Positions 25,845-36,579 of a stretch of 64,000 nucleotides of DNA are shown here, one piece after another. The stretch is from Actinernus sp. WN-2022. Its lineage: Eukaryota > Cnidaria > Anthozoa > Actiniaria > Actinernidae. Positions within the stretch are counted from its first letter, which is position 1. The number at the start of each line of letters is the position of its first letter. The DNA lies in the NCBI GenBank assembly GCA_030867875.1, contig JAOWCC010001589.1, positions 142,263,745-142,327,744 of the forward strand, given 5' to 3'. The translations under genes and the position numbers were made by a program. The notes under the pieces are model-generated. The model worked only from the letters and a program-made list of their open reading frames with translations, had not been told where the DNA came from and searched no databases.

Positions 25845-26425
25845 CATTTCACTACCAAACCGGCCAAAACCGACTAATATGTCATATCAGTCATACATCA
25901 CCAACTGCAGAATTGCCTACTAAAAGCAAGCCAAGTAGTTTTCAGCCCTTGCAGTGACTTATTTGTCCAAAATTATAGCAGATTTCATTCAGAATCCTAA
26001 AGGAGAATCGATACCTAACGTAAACAGGCACGCAGAATTCTCCCGAATGGCATTGCATGGAAAGCGGAAAGCTTGAGCCCTTGGCCTAAAAAGTCCGCAG
26101 TATTTAACTACCCCGAGCTAGCCAAACTTGAACTGAGGGGGGAGGGTCGAGTTAGCACTCAGGATTTCACCAATTGAGCTCGAGCCTGTTCAGTTGTGAA
26201 AGGAGCTAAAATATTACCATGCAAAGTGCGTACCGTTTACACACGTTTGTACATACTTGTGGCCCTTCTTTATAATCAATTACGCACTTTGAATGGTAAT
26301 ATCTTCGAATTCTCTCCTATACAAGATACAAAGTTAGCATTCTTACAAACTTCAATGTGCTCTTTCCACTAGTCCAATTTATTTTGTTCATGTATGAACA
26401 CATTCCCTTCCCATTTCACTAACAG

Positions 26426-26471
26426 ATTAGAGGATGCCGATTGTCGGAAGGACAAATTAATACAACAACTG
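26426..26471 (+). CDS. Duplicated host exon C
   Basis: Identical to 23840-23885 with the same splice sites. If both copies were spliced in, phase would break: the exon needs an incoming split codon but leaves phase 0. So inclusion of both would shift the frame. Confidence 0.6.
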
Positions 26472-26846
26472 GTATGGAATCTCTTGTTTACATCTGTCGA
26501 CTGTGTTTAATAATGAATTAATTAATTAATCTTTATTTAAACAAGGGATCTCTTCACAAGTTACACTTGGTTTCCAAGAGAACCGTTACAATCAGTAAAT
26601 AATATAAATATTTAACGTAAGGACTAATAGAAATACAAATCTCATGTTAAATATGTACATTATAAAACTCATTAATAATTCATGAACAAAAAAAAACAAA
26701 GTAAATGAATGTTTCATGAGTGGCAGAATCTCTTCATATTGCATTCAGCCTCGTGCAGTATTCACTTATTTTTCGTTCATCGTACAATGACAGCAAGTGC
26801 CTGTATTTGTCGATATAGCACAAACATCAAGTCTCTAATCTTTTAA

Positions 26847-26990
26847 TTGCTGGCTTTCACTCAATCCCCAGAGATTCAAATGACAAAGGGCATGGCGGCC
26901 ATGTTGGTGCCCCAACAAAAGAAGCTAACGAGGAATTTATTGTTTAAGGGCACCAACATGGCGGCTAGGACGTCATGTGAAAGCCAGCAA
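26847..26990 (+). mobile_element. ~144-bp MITE (TTGCTGG family), copy in second tandem unit
   Basis: Same as 24260-24403, carried along by the tandem duplication. Confidence 0.8.
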
Positions 26991-27397
26991 TATTCAAACT
27001 GAGTGCACAGCAGTGCATTTCAACTGAAATCAGTTGTCAATAACCAGGTCAAAAGAAATCAAAGATTCCGGCTGAATAAGATCATGTTCGTAAATATCTC
27101 CACAAAGAAATGTCATTTCATGGTCTTTTGCACCACCAATCTCGTCTATTCAGGTACATCTCAGTTTTCAGTCACGAACCTTTTCCAGTAAGACGCATTG
27201 TTCACTGACTCCCGGTAAATGGTGCGTTACTGTGTCGCTACTTTTCAGTCGGGTTTTTTTTTAACGAAAGGGGGGGGGGGGGGGGGGGCGAGCCCTCTGG
27301 GACCCCCCTCTGGCTACGTCCCCAATGTTATCATTCTTTGCAAAGAAATATCCATTCACTTTCGGCGTTCGGTCAGCGAGAAGCCGTCTTGCGAGCT

Positions 27398-27574
27398 CAA
27401 TAGCCCACTTCCGCGATATGCTTTACTTGTCACGCACAAAGGTTTCAATACGAGGCTCCGTGCTAAATTAAATTAATTCTTTTCTGTGTGAAAAGAATAA
27501 ATTATTTAGCACGGAGCATCGTATTGAAACCTTTGTGCGTGACAAGTAAAGCATATCGCGGAAGTGGGCTATTG
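27398..27574. repeat. Inverted repeat, copy in second tandem unit
   Basis: Copy of 24813-24989 with identical arms. Confidence 0.8.
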
Positions 27575-27940
27575 AATCAGTATTCAGTACATAACTCGAA
27601 AACGTTTCTCTTGGAGCCATGTATTCAAACATCAAGTCTTTAGCCGGCTTAACTCATAGACAGTCTACTTTCTTTGATAGTTTCTTTCATTCGAAAATTA
27701 CTAACCTGATTCCAGTGGTTTGCATAGGAATTGAAATCTTGAATTCGGCCTCCATATGCTTACCATCCTCCAAGTTTGTACCACAAAAATGGTTTTGGGT
27801 TCCCTGTGGCTACGAACCTTCCATAGTATCCCAGCATGCATTGCGTTTTGCCTTATAGCATCGTTTTTCGCGTGACGTCATCACTTGCTTTCACCGAGCA
27901 GCCTGTTCACATCGCGTATCGATCCGTCAGGCGTCATGGA

Positions 27941-29208
27941 GGAATGCTTCAGGACGAGAAAACGGCAAAGATATCCTGTTTTTAAGGAGTGTGACGTGAT
28001 TTATATAACCTGAGAAATTTTCTGTATGTCTGCCATCACTTTCGTGTGTCAAACTCTGGTGTAGACCTGTCCATTTAAGTTTTATTGAAGAGTTTCTGTC
28101 GATAGTAAAGAAAACTACGGACAATGTTTCAGACTTAAGTTTATAGAGAGTCCTGTGCTTGTTCAAGTTGAAGTTGCGATATTAAGGTAAGACTTCTGAA
28201 TGCTTTCAACACTTTATTGACTTTTCGTCAGGTAGAGCTGTTAGACATCAGTGTACATGTAGTAAATTGTAATGCAATGGCACGATTTACGGACATTAAA
28301 AGAGTTTGATCGAATCTGGTGTAATGTTTTTATTTGCAGTTGACATATTTTAAACACACATGGAAACACCTAGCAGTAAATTATATTTGAAACAACTTGA
28401 TCCAATAAGCAAGTATTCATTCAGTCTTCCTTTTCGAGTAATGTCTTAATTTCGCGCGTTGTTGCCAACGAAATGACCACAATCTAAGGCCCCAGTAAAG
28501 GCACAAACGATGGAGAACCTTGGAGAATGTTTTGGTAAATGATTATTGAAAGTTTAAACCGTTAGGATATGCCAAAAAAAATATTACTTGTATTAAAAGT
28601 TTACAACAGGCAGTATTGTTGAAGAAGTCAAAAGCCAACAATGAATATGAGACGAACATGCTTTTTTAGTATGATATTTATATTGAATGCTGCCCAATAC
28701 ACAGCCAACAGCATTAATAATGATTTGAAAAGAATTCAAAAGCTTATCTTACCGTCTAGAGTGGTCACGGGGTGATCTGTTCTGTTATAAACAAATACAA
28801 CACGGATTTCCAGTCTAGCACCGCCATCTTGGAAATACTAGGCGCGCACATAGGTCTGGGATACTTTGGAATCCTCCTTTGCTGAGAAACTTTGACATGG
28901 AGTTAGATTTTCACTCCTGCAATGAAAAGTTAACAATACTGTACTCTAGATATACTCAAGAAATACAGATTAGTAGTGATATGAGTGGTTTGGTGTTTAT
29001 TTTACGGGAAAAGTGTTCTATTTAGCGAGTCTTGCGATCTCTGTGATCTCTTCCCAAAATAGACCACCTAGAAGTTTTCGCCGCCATTTTGAAAGATATG
29101 CAAGATTTCCTGGCGCGGTTACTCAGTCCCCATACAAACCTATGTAATTCAGACGCGCTTCTGAAGAAAATGTAAGTTACGGCAGCTGACCTAATAATTC
29201 TACAAGAA
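27941..29208. other. Gene-free intron interval
   Basis: No exon or repeat was recognised. It lies inside the ~21-kb intron of the host coiled-coil gene. Confidence 0.4.
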
Positions 29209-29612
29209 CCAACAACAGAATCAAAAATAAGCCGGATAAGAACGAAAATTTAAATCCAGTAGGATGACTTTTGCCGGATGATTTTTGATCGGACTCTGCA
29301 AAGAACCGGGAAAGAAGAGACATTACGGATCACAAATGCATTAAAATAGCGAACTGAATATTAAAATAGGGGTTAAGGTAAACATTATATGTAGGATTAA
29401 AACTTTATGTGGTTTAAATTAATTTCGAGATTTTTTATTTTTTTTTGCTCTCATACCACATGCTTATGACGACGACGCCATGTTTTTGAACAGTTTGCAC
29501 CGTATTCGGAGTGCCGAACAGAAGTCCTATCAAAAATCATCCGGGAAAATCATCCTACTGGGTTCAAATTCACAAATGATCTTCGTTAACTTACCTTTGA
29601 TTCTGTTGTCGG
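29209..29612. mobile_element. ~400-bp fold-back MITE
   Basis: Left end CAACAACAGAATCAAA and the right-end complement, then paired blocks around CCAGTAGGATGA and CCGGATGATTTTTGAT, form imperfect ~90-bp arms. It is non-coding. Confidence 0.65.
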
Positions 29613-29637
29613 TTTTTCAGAGAATCTAACTCCATAT

Positions 29638-30244
29638 GGGCCGCGTCAGGCAAAAAGGGCCCGGACGACATTTAAGTTAAATGACGAGAAGCGCTACATT
29701 TCATTCCTAACAATAAATGTCAGTTTCAAGAAATTGACAACAAAACTCAGGGGTGAAATTTACGTGATTTTGATGCAAGGGCCCGATTACAAATATGACC
29801 ACAAAAATTAGGAATCCTGTCAGAGGGGATGATTTTGATGCATGACATTCATTTATACCTGCTGGCATTAAAGATTTAAAAATCATTAAGATGAACAAGA
29901 TGATCACTTTTTGGCCAAAACATTTCTTTTCTGCAGTCATTCTGTTCCCCGTAGCCCGTAATATGATTTTAGCAATAGTATAAGTTATACCTTGAAACAA
30001 TCGTCTGATGATAGGGAATGATTTGCGCCTGCTAAAATTGTGATCACACCCTTGTATAAAAATATCGTAAATTTCGTCTTCGATTTCACTTGTCGATTTC
30101 ATGAAATCAACACTACTTGTTAGTAGCACAATGTGGCGCTCGCGATGCATATTGTAATCGCACTACAAGTACAAAAAACATGGTACAATTTCAAAATACA
30201 TTTACATGTTATGTCGTCCGGGCCCTTTTTGCCTGACGCGGCCC
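29638..30244. mobile_element. 607-bp DNA transposon with 34-bp perfect-type TIRs
   Basis: The ends GGGCCGCGTCAGGCAAAAAG and complement continue through GGCCCGGACGACAT. Direct ATAT flanks both sides (29634-29637, 30245-30248). A 147-codon minus-strand frame inside has no recognisable domain and is probably chance. Confidence 0.75.
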
Positions 30245-30746
30245 ATATCATATCATCTTGCAATTCGTAGCCACAGGGAACCCAAAACCAATTTGAGGTA
30301 CAAACCTGGAGGATGGGAAGTCTGTGCTCACTCCGAATCCAATGCAAATATTGAACTGATTCCTGGATTTTTGTCACATGCTCTGAATTCTCGCAGCATT
30401 TTTTCTTCTTATTAACAGAGTAAGGTCTCGGAAATAAAAGCCAGTAAGACTGCAATAGTGTTTTACAAAAAGCCGATATTTGTTCACTGAATGACTTGTT
30501 TGTACTTGCAACGCTTGCAAATCAGCCATTTCCAAGGAGCGATTATGCAAATGTCGTCTCAAAATATATATTCTGTCATACAGGAGAGACAGAATTCAAT
30601 CCTGCTGTTACCTTTCTAGCAATTATCTGCTATTCTCTCTATTAAATATGCGGTTGGAATGTCGTTGGAATGAGGTTTTCCAAACATGTATCAAGTCTCC
30701 CTTCCTCGGCCGTTACACAGCAACTTGAGAATAGACCAGTTCGCGG

Positions 30747-31392
30747 TTAATTCCGACATTTTGAAAAGGGTGCAAACATGGCGCGAAATACAGTACTGTT
30801 TGTGTGGGAATCCGATGCCAAATAATTTCCGTAAAATCGAATTTCTGAAATATTCACTGTCTGCAAACTTAAGAACCAGGTAAAAGATTCCTGCGGACTT
30901 TGGCTCGTTAATTGTTACAGACAAATGTATATATGGAAAACTGAAAACACGATTGCACGCTTCCCAGCACAGCTGCATCCCTCAAATTTTGATCAGTTAA
31001 TCTTTTGCCTGGTATCGGTAAGTTTGCAGACAGCAGGAAATCGATTTTACGGAAATTATTTGGCATCGGATTCCCTAGCCTGTTCACAGGCTCTAGATAC
31101 TGGGGAAAATGACGAAAATAAAACGTGGCGAAAACAAAATGGCGGACGGAAAGAAGAGGGGGACTGGGGAGAGGGGGAGGGAAAGAGAGCCCTCTTTCCA
31201 TTTTCCTCTTTCTCTCCCCATTCCCCCTTCTTTCACGACCGATTTTTTTCCTATTTCTCTCCCCATTCCCCCTTCCTTCACGTCCGATTTTTTAGTTTTT
31301 TTAGTATCCAGGGCCTGTGAACAGGCTACGGATTCCCATACAAACACTGTATTTTGCGCCATGTTTGCACCCCTTTCAAAATGTCGGAATTA
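30747..31392. repeat. Fold-back element interrupted by a nested MITE
   Basis: The left arm (TTAATTCCGACATTTTGAAA at its start, then CCAAATAATTTCCGTAAAAT) is matched in reverse complement by ~31010-31075 and 31329-31392. The right arm is split by the insertion at 31076-31328, so the fold-back is older than the nested element. Confidence 0.75.
31076..31328. mobile_element. 253-bp Mutator-like MITE with 9-bp target duplication
   Basis: The ends TAGCCTGTTCACAGGC and complement are short inverted repeats, each themselves palindromic. The 9-bp direct repeat CGGATTCCC flanks exactly (31067-31075 and 31329-31337). A 9-bp duplication is typical of Mutator-like elements; the superfamily call is an inference. 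Confidence 0.75.
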
Positions 31393-31532
31393 ACCTCTCA
31401 TTAAGGGTAAGAGAGGATCTGGGTCGAGTGCATTATATAGGTGTCAGGAGTGCTTTGTTCACCAATAAAGCATAGTCATTATCCAATCACATGCCTGGAT
31501 TTTGTACTGTGTTTGAACAGAATTCGTGTCGA

Positions 31533-31597
31533 CTGTGCTTTATCGGATTTATAAACTCTCGCTTTCAGCTCGAGTTTATAAATCAGATAAAGCACAG
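31533..31597. repeat. Short hairpin repeat
   Basis: CTGTGCTTTATCGGATTTAT and a near-complement pair around a CTCGCTTTCAGCTCGAG loop. Non-coding. Confidence 0.6.
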
Positions 31598-31634
31598 CCA
31601 CTACTCGTTCTGTAAATATTACTTTAAAATATTA

Positions 31635-31828
31635 GAGGTGGCTTGGCCGAACGGTTAACACGGCGGTAATCCAGGGACACTGAGTGCGATTCCCCGTGCG
31701 TTCGACCACGTTTGTAAATAACCAGTCTATCTGCCTCCTCGTCGACTGGGATTCTTATTCTCTTAGTTTAAACACGGCCACATCAGCTTCTGCTGCAGTT
31801 AAACGCACCGTGTATAAATAAGTGCTGT
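31635..31828 (+). mobile_element. tRNA-derived SINE
   Basis: The head looks like a tRNA: A-box-like TGGCCGAACGG at 31644-31654 and B-box-like GCGTTCGACCA near 31700. The anticodon region and acceptor stem do not pair as in a functional tRNA, and a non-tRNA body with CGACTGGGATTCTTA follows. This points to a Pol III-derived SINE rather than a gene. The Polinton-like element is inserted at its 3' edge. Confidence 0.5.
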
Positions 31829-31833
31829 TATTA

Positions 31834-32009
31834 AGTAGTATAGGCGGAGTTAAAATTATACCACTTTTTCTTGCACAACAAAACTCAAAAAGTGAATTCG
31901 GAAATCCACTTTTTGAGTTTTCTTGCACAACAAAAAGTTGTATAATTTTAACTCCGCCTATACTACTAGGGGGTAACTAAGGGTCATCCAAAGTGTCACT
32001 AGACATTCT
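31834..32009 (+). repeat. Left terminal inverted repeat with internal palindrome
   Basis: 176 bp matching 46140-46315 in reverse complement. Its outer 134 bp (31834-31967) are themselves palindromic: AGTAGTATAGGCGGAGTTAA is complemented at the inner edge, and CTCAAAAAGTG...CACTTTTTGAG pairs in the middle, so each end can fold into a long hairpin. Confidence 0.95.
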
Positions 32010-32039
32010 TGTACATAAAATCCAACTTGATAATCCTAT

Positions 32040-32162
32040 TAGAGATATGATTACATATAGTTATATCGACATCGATTGCTCTGCAACACAGCCTTACACC
32101 TAGAAATCCAAATTCGAGTATCTGTTAAAGCTATCGTAATGTATAGTTATATCGAAGGGAGA
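32040..32162 (+). promoter_or_regulatory. Promoter-like motifs upstream of polymerase
   Basis: TATAGTTATATCGA occurs twice (near 32055 and 32141), the second ending about 10 bases before the likely ATG at 32163. The same TATAGTTATA-type word precedes several other genes of the element (39518, 39553, 42365, 44641, 35720), which supports a regulatory role. Its function is inferred. Confidence 0.6.
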
Positions 32163-35100
32163 ATGGCGAGACTGCGTAGTGAGCCACTTCCACGGAGTCT
32201 AGCTCGAGAGGCAGGTGCTATTCTCGATGAGAGAGATGGAATGCTCGAGGGAGTGGAGATAGGCCGCCGTACTATTCGATGGCGCTTCTTCCAAGGTGTG
32301 GCAGGAGATTTGACTCCTAGGATCATGGAAAAGTTAGTTGCAAAGGTAACCACCAGCTTCTACCTGCGCTACAGCTACACCTATCGCATTCGCAATGTCA
32401 ACGACGGGCGTGTGATGCTATTCTCCAAGACTGTCCCAGGCTCTCCATGGGTGAACATCCTAGGAGACGCAGAAGAGTGGATCAATAGCAAGGAGACAGC
32501 TCGTTTGAATCCCGACAACATCAATCGACCAAATACCCAATGGGCCTTCGTTCGTTGGATATATGTGGATGTCAAGGTCGTGATCGATCGTCAGCTTCTG
32601 TTGGGAACAGGCCCACTACCTCAATGGCTTCGCCAGAAAAAAGGAATGTTTGCCCTCGATCGATATGGCGACAACCTATGTCTGTGGCGCTGCCTTGCCG
32701 TATACAAAGGAGCCCGTGCAGACAAGTGCAACACCTCGGCTCGAAAACTTGCCCAGGACTTCTATCGCCTGACAGCACCCACACAAGACGTTCCCAGAAC
32801 TTCCATAGACCAGCTGGAGGAAGTCGAGTTACACTTCGGGATTGGCATTCGGGTGTACGAGCCTACAGAGGATGGCGCTTGGCATCTGATGCGACATGCA
32901 GCTCACTACAAGCATACGATGACGATTGGGATATACGAAGGACATGCCTTCTATATCAAGAACATCAACAAGCTAGGGAGTGTCTACGTATGCAACGATT
33001 GTAAGCAACGGTTCACAAACGCCTCGAACCTTCAACGCCATGCAGATCGTTGCAGTCGTGGAGAAACGAAGATTGTTTGCCCTGGAAAAGTGATCAAGGC
33101 ACCCCAGTCGGCATACGAAAAAGCCTTCTGGCCAGAGAGCACAGCCAGCAAAGTCGCTCTATGCTGGTTGGAACGCGAAACCGAAAGGATTGGGCAACAC
33201 ATTCATCATGCAGCTTGTGGGCATGGTGGAGAGCATTGGATCGAAGGAGCGCCGGTCGACGGCTACGAACCTATTTCGAAAACCATCTTCCAATTTCATG
33301 GATGCTATTTCCATGGCTGCCCGAAATGCTTCCCTAGGGAAAGGAGGCTCTATCTCAAGACCTGCGAAAGAACGGAGAGTCTACGTGAGGCAGGTTATAC
33401 AGTAGTGGAAGCTTGGGGCTGCTCCACAAAGAAGAAGAACAAACCGGTTCCCACACCAACGCAAACTGTCTACCCACACTTCATAGTTTACGATTTCGAA
33501 GCCTATCTCGATACAACGAAAGGAAGACAACCAACAGACCGATTGACCATCGAAAACGTCCATGTCCCAATATCAGTATCAATTGCCGACACGTACGATC
33601 GAAAGCCAACCCACATCTGTCGACGCAATCCAAAAGAACTCATCGAAGCCTTCGTCGAAGAACTCCAGCAAAGAGCACAGGCAATCCAAGTAGCTATGGC
33701 AAGATGGTACCGGCTCGATAAACCCAAATTCTCCTTCGACACCCTACCAAAGAAACAACAAGTGAAGATCGACGAATGGATCAGCCAAGTTCCAGTAGTG
33801 GGATTCAACTCTGGCAGGTACGATCTCAATCTGATCAGGGAGCACTTCGTAGGAACCATTGCCGACACCTGTTCGAAGATCCGGGTAGCAAAGAAAGCCA
33901 ACACCACTATGTTTCTCTTGACTCCCGATTTCCGTTTCCTCGATGTGATGAACTACCTTGGACCAGGTACTTCCTACGAACGTTGGATCACTGCCTATGG
34001 ATGCGAGTTGCAAAAGAGTTTCTTCCCCTATGAGTGGTTCGACTCTCCCGACAAGTTGGATCACGTTGGATTACCAGATTATCAAGAGTGGGGTTCGAAG
34101 TTGAAAAGAGAACACCTACTATCTAGGTCAGAGTTCGAAGACTGCAAGCGCACCTTTCTCGACAAGGGAATGGAGACCTTTGCAGACTGGCTACGATACT
34201 ACAACAACCTAGATGTAGTTCCATTCCTAGAGGCACTCGAAAAGATGCGAGATTTCTATCACGAGAAAGGAGTAGACATGCTGAAAGATGCAGTGTCCAT
34301 CCCAGGAGTCTCGCTACAGTTCCTGCTTCGAGGTAGTGTAGAAAGGGGAGCTGAGATGTACGCTCCAAGTAAGGAAGCCTACCACATGCTGAAAGACGCT
34401 GTCGTGGGAGGTCCAAGCATAGTGTTCACCAGACTCCACGAAGCGGGAAAAACTAAGATTCGTAGTCACCAAGGTGGAACCAAGGTGTGTCGTAAGATTC
34501 TTGGATACGATGCCAACGCCCTATATCTTTCCACTATGGAATTCGAAATGCCTTGTGGAAAAGAAACGGTTGTGCACTATGACGATCCAGGTCCAGCCAC
34601 CGAAGGATTCGTTGAATGTCTACGTGGTGGAACGTGGTTTGGATATGCAGAAGTAGACATCGAGATACCAAAGAAATTGTGGAAGGAATTTGAGGAGATG
34701 CCCCCCTTCTTCTACAACAAGAAAATCCCCAAGGAAGCAATTCCTCCACAAATGTTGGCCTACCTCACAAAGACAGGTAGAAAGCTCAGCGAGGAAACAA
34801 AGCTAGTTGGGAGTCTCTCTGGAAAGAAGTTGCTACTCTATGCTCCTCTTCTACTTTGGTATCTAGACCATGGCGCAGTGATCACTGCTGTCTACCGCAC
34901 GATAGACTACGAACCCAAAGAAATCTTCGGATGGTTCGTGGACCAAGTCACTGAGGCACGACGCATGGGAGACGTAGACAAAAGTAAAGCTTTGCTGGCA
35001 GATGTGTTTAAGCTACTAGGAAACAGCGCCTATGGAAAGTTGCTCGAAGACTTGGGACGCCAAACGAATGTCACCTATACAAAAGACGAGAAGATTGTGG

Positions 35101-35444
35101 ACAAAGCTTTGCGAAGTGTTTGGTTCGAAGACCTGGAAGAGATTGGTGAGGCATACGAACTCGAGAGTAGGAAGGACCAGATCCGAATCAAACGCCCTTT
35201 CCAAGTAGGTATCGCTGTGTACCAGCTCGCAAAGCTGCGTATGCTTGAGTTCTACTACGACTTCCTCGACAAGTACATCGATCGCAAGGACTTCGAGTAC
35301 ATACAGATGGACACGGACAGTGCGTACATTGCCATCTCAGGAAATAGCCTCGATGAGGTTGTAAGACCGGAACTGCGAGAGGATTTCGAAGCCGAAAGGA
35401 AGGAATGGCTAGCTGTATCGAGAAGCTACGTCGATTACCACTAA
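32163..35444 (+). pseudogene. polB: Polinton-type family B DNA polymerase, C-terminally truncated
   Basis: ~1,093 aa from ATG 32163; an in-frame ATG at 32139 lies inside the promoter-like motif. Order: N-terminal region; OTU-like segment with DNLCLWRC (Asp170, Cys173) and a later His261; C2HC zinc finger (Cys277, Cys280, His293, Cys297); 3'-5' exonuclease motifs YDFEAY (Asp444, Glu446) and FNSGRYD (Asn549, Asp554); polymerase motif A YDANALY (~782-788), motif B KLLGNSAYG (950-958), motif C MDTDS (1049-1053). The layout is that of protein-primed Polinton polymerases that replicate the element's linear genome. The protein stops ~40 aa after motif C: the thumb and the KxY region are missing because a deletion at ~35410-35420 joins the gene to antisense integrase sequence. 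It is probably inactive as a polymerase. The OTU label is tentative. Confidence 0.9.
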
Positions 35445-35720
35445 TGCATACTTGTATAGCTTTCGTGCACGCCCAGGTCGATCGTGTGGTAGAAATATCA
35501 AATCAGCTTGGTGGACTTCATTTGGTTTCGATACAGTCCAATGCGGTCGTGGAATGTGTTTTGGTGGTGGTAGATATACTTGCCATATAGATTGCTTTTC
35601 CAACCAACTCCTAGCTACGTCTTCTGATGCTTTCGCTGCTACCGATAGCTTACCAATTGCAGAGTGGCCTTTCCAATAGCCCATAGGACCATAGAAGATA
35701 TTCGCAAGTTTAGAATCCAT
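35409..35720 (-). pseudogene. int: Retroviral-type integrase, N-terminal fragment
   Basis: ~103 aa from ATG 35720, preceded by TATAGATGTATG, a variant of the element's start motif. It contains a small N-terminal domain, then PNEVHQADLIFLPHD (the first catalytic Asp region) and YKYALVVIDVASRYS, the first strands of the RNase H-like core seen in Polinton integrases. The frame is cut right after this block at the junction with polymerase sequence; the second Asp and the Glu of the DDE triad are lost. The gene would insert the element into host DNA; this copy cannot. Confidence 0.85.
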
Positions 35721-35752
35721 CATACATCTATACATTCTAACCTTCAACAGAT

Positions 35753-35813
35753 GAAAAAAAAAAAAAAAGAAAGGAATAAGAACCAGGCCTCATTCCTTCC
35801 TTTTTTTTTTTTT
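35753..35813. terminator. A/T-tract hairpin between Polinton genes
   Basis: An A-run followed by GAAAGGAATAAG pairs with CATTCCTTCC and a T-run. A similar A-run/T-run hairpin lies at 44674-44742, also in a spacer just upstream of a minus-strand gene. Termination or 3'-end formation is a guess from position and shape. Confidence 0.4.
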
Positions 35814-35830
35814 CCGTTTTTTTTTTTTTT

Positions 35831-36120
35831 AGTAGTAACCTAGTAGTAGCTTAGTAGTAGCTTAAGTAGCTTAGTAGTAGCTTAGTAGTAGCTTAGTAGT
35901 AGCTTAGTAGTAGCTTTGTAGTAGCTTAGTAGTAGCTTTGTAGTAGCTTAAGTAGCTTAGTAGTAGCTTAAGTAGCTTACTAGTAGCTTAGTAGTAGCTT
36001 ACTAGTAGCTTACTAGTAGCTTAGTAGTAGCTTAGTAGTAGCTTACTAGTAGCTTACTAGTAGCTTACTAGTAACTTAGTAGTAGCTTACTAGTAGCTTA
36101 CTAGTAGCTTAGTAGTAGTA
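35831..36120. repeat. (TAGTAGCTTAG)-type minisatellite in Polinton spacer
   Basis: About 290 bp of degenerate AGTAGCTT/AGTAGTAGCTT units with frequent ACTAGTAGCTT variants. It fills the spacer between the 141-aa protein gene and the integrase remnant. Confidence 0.9.
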
Positions 36121-36132
36121 CCTAGTACGTTT

Positions 36133-36558
36133 CTATAGCCATTTACTAATAGCGTATCCAACGCCTAGCATTCCACCACCAACGTAGAGCAACTCACCAG
36201 TCTTCTGATTGTTTGAGGGTTTGTAGTAGTCAGATAAGCGGGGTTCTTTCATCTCTTTGAGCCGTTTTAGCTCTTTACGTAACTTATCGGATCGCACTAA
36301 GGCTTCGTTGGTATCTCTTTGATCGTTGCGTGCGTTGCGTTCAAGACCTTCCTGCTCTTGTGCATAGTCGTATCCTCTTTGACGTTTGATTCTATACGCT
36401 TTCATTTCACGTGCTAGTTTTTCGGTGGCCCTATCGTGTCTCTCTCGTTCTGCATCCATATCACCCTTTCCAATCATTCTAGCTAGTATGCCACCACCAG
36501 TAAATGCCGTTGCATTCAAGATAGCCCCGAAAACGGCCATTCCAATTGCTGCTGCCAT
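36133..36558 (-). CDS. Polinton small membrane-associated protein, 141 aa
   Basis: It starts MAAAIGMAVFGAILNATAF: a Gly/Ala-rich hydrophobic N-terminus (~1-27). Next comes a highly charged helix-forming segment (~30-110; DAERERHDRATEKLAREMKA), an LSDYYKPS block, and a short C-terminal hydrophobic patch (LLYVGGGMLGVGYAISKWL). I recall comparable proteins in other cnidarian Polinton-like elements but know no function; a virion membrane or core component is plausible. It is transcribed with the capsid-ATPase cluster on the minus strand. Confidence 0.75.
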   Translation of the reverse strand: MAAAIGMAVFGAILNATAFTGGGILARMIGKGDMDAERERHDRATEKLAREMKAYRIKRQRGYDYAQEQEGLERNARNDQRDTNEALVRSDKLRKELKRLKEMKEPRLSDYYKPSNNQKTGELLYVGGGMLGVGYAISKWL

Positions 36559-36579
36559 TACTGTATGAGCTTTTGTTTC

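Larger units (their letters stand above)
25356..27940. repeat. 2.59-kb tandem duplication, copy 2
   Basis: Second unit, 2,585 bp against 2,587 bp. It ends ...GGCGTCATGGA before unique sequence at 27941. Near-identity means either a very recent duplication or an assembly/haplotype artefact. Confidence 0.95.

Noticed and set aside
29707..30150. 147-aa minus-strand ORF inside a MITE
   Set aside because: No recognisable domain, inside a 607-bp non-autonomous element, low-complexity composition.
31635..31710. Functional tRNA gene
   Set aside because: The A- and B-box-like words are present but the acceptor and anticodon stems do not pair and a SINE body follows.
32076..32162. Upstream extension of the polymerase from a TTG
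   Set aside because: The extension crosses promoter-like motifs; the ATG at 32163 sits correctly behind the second motif.
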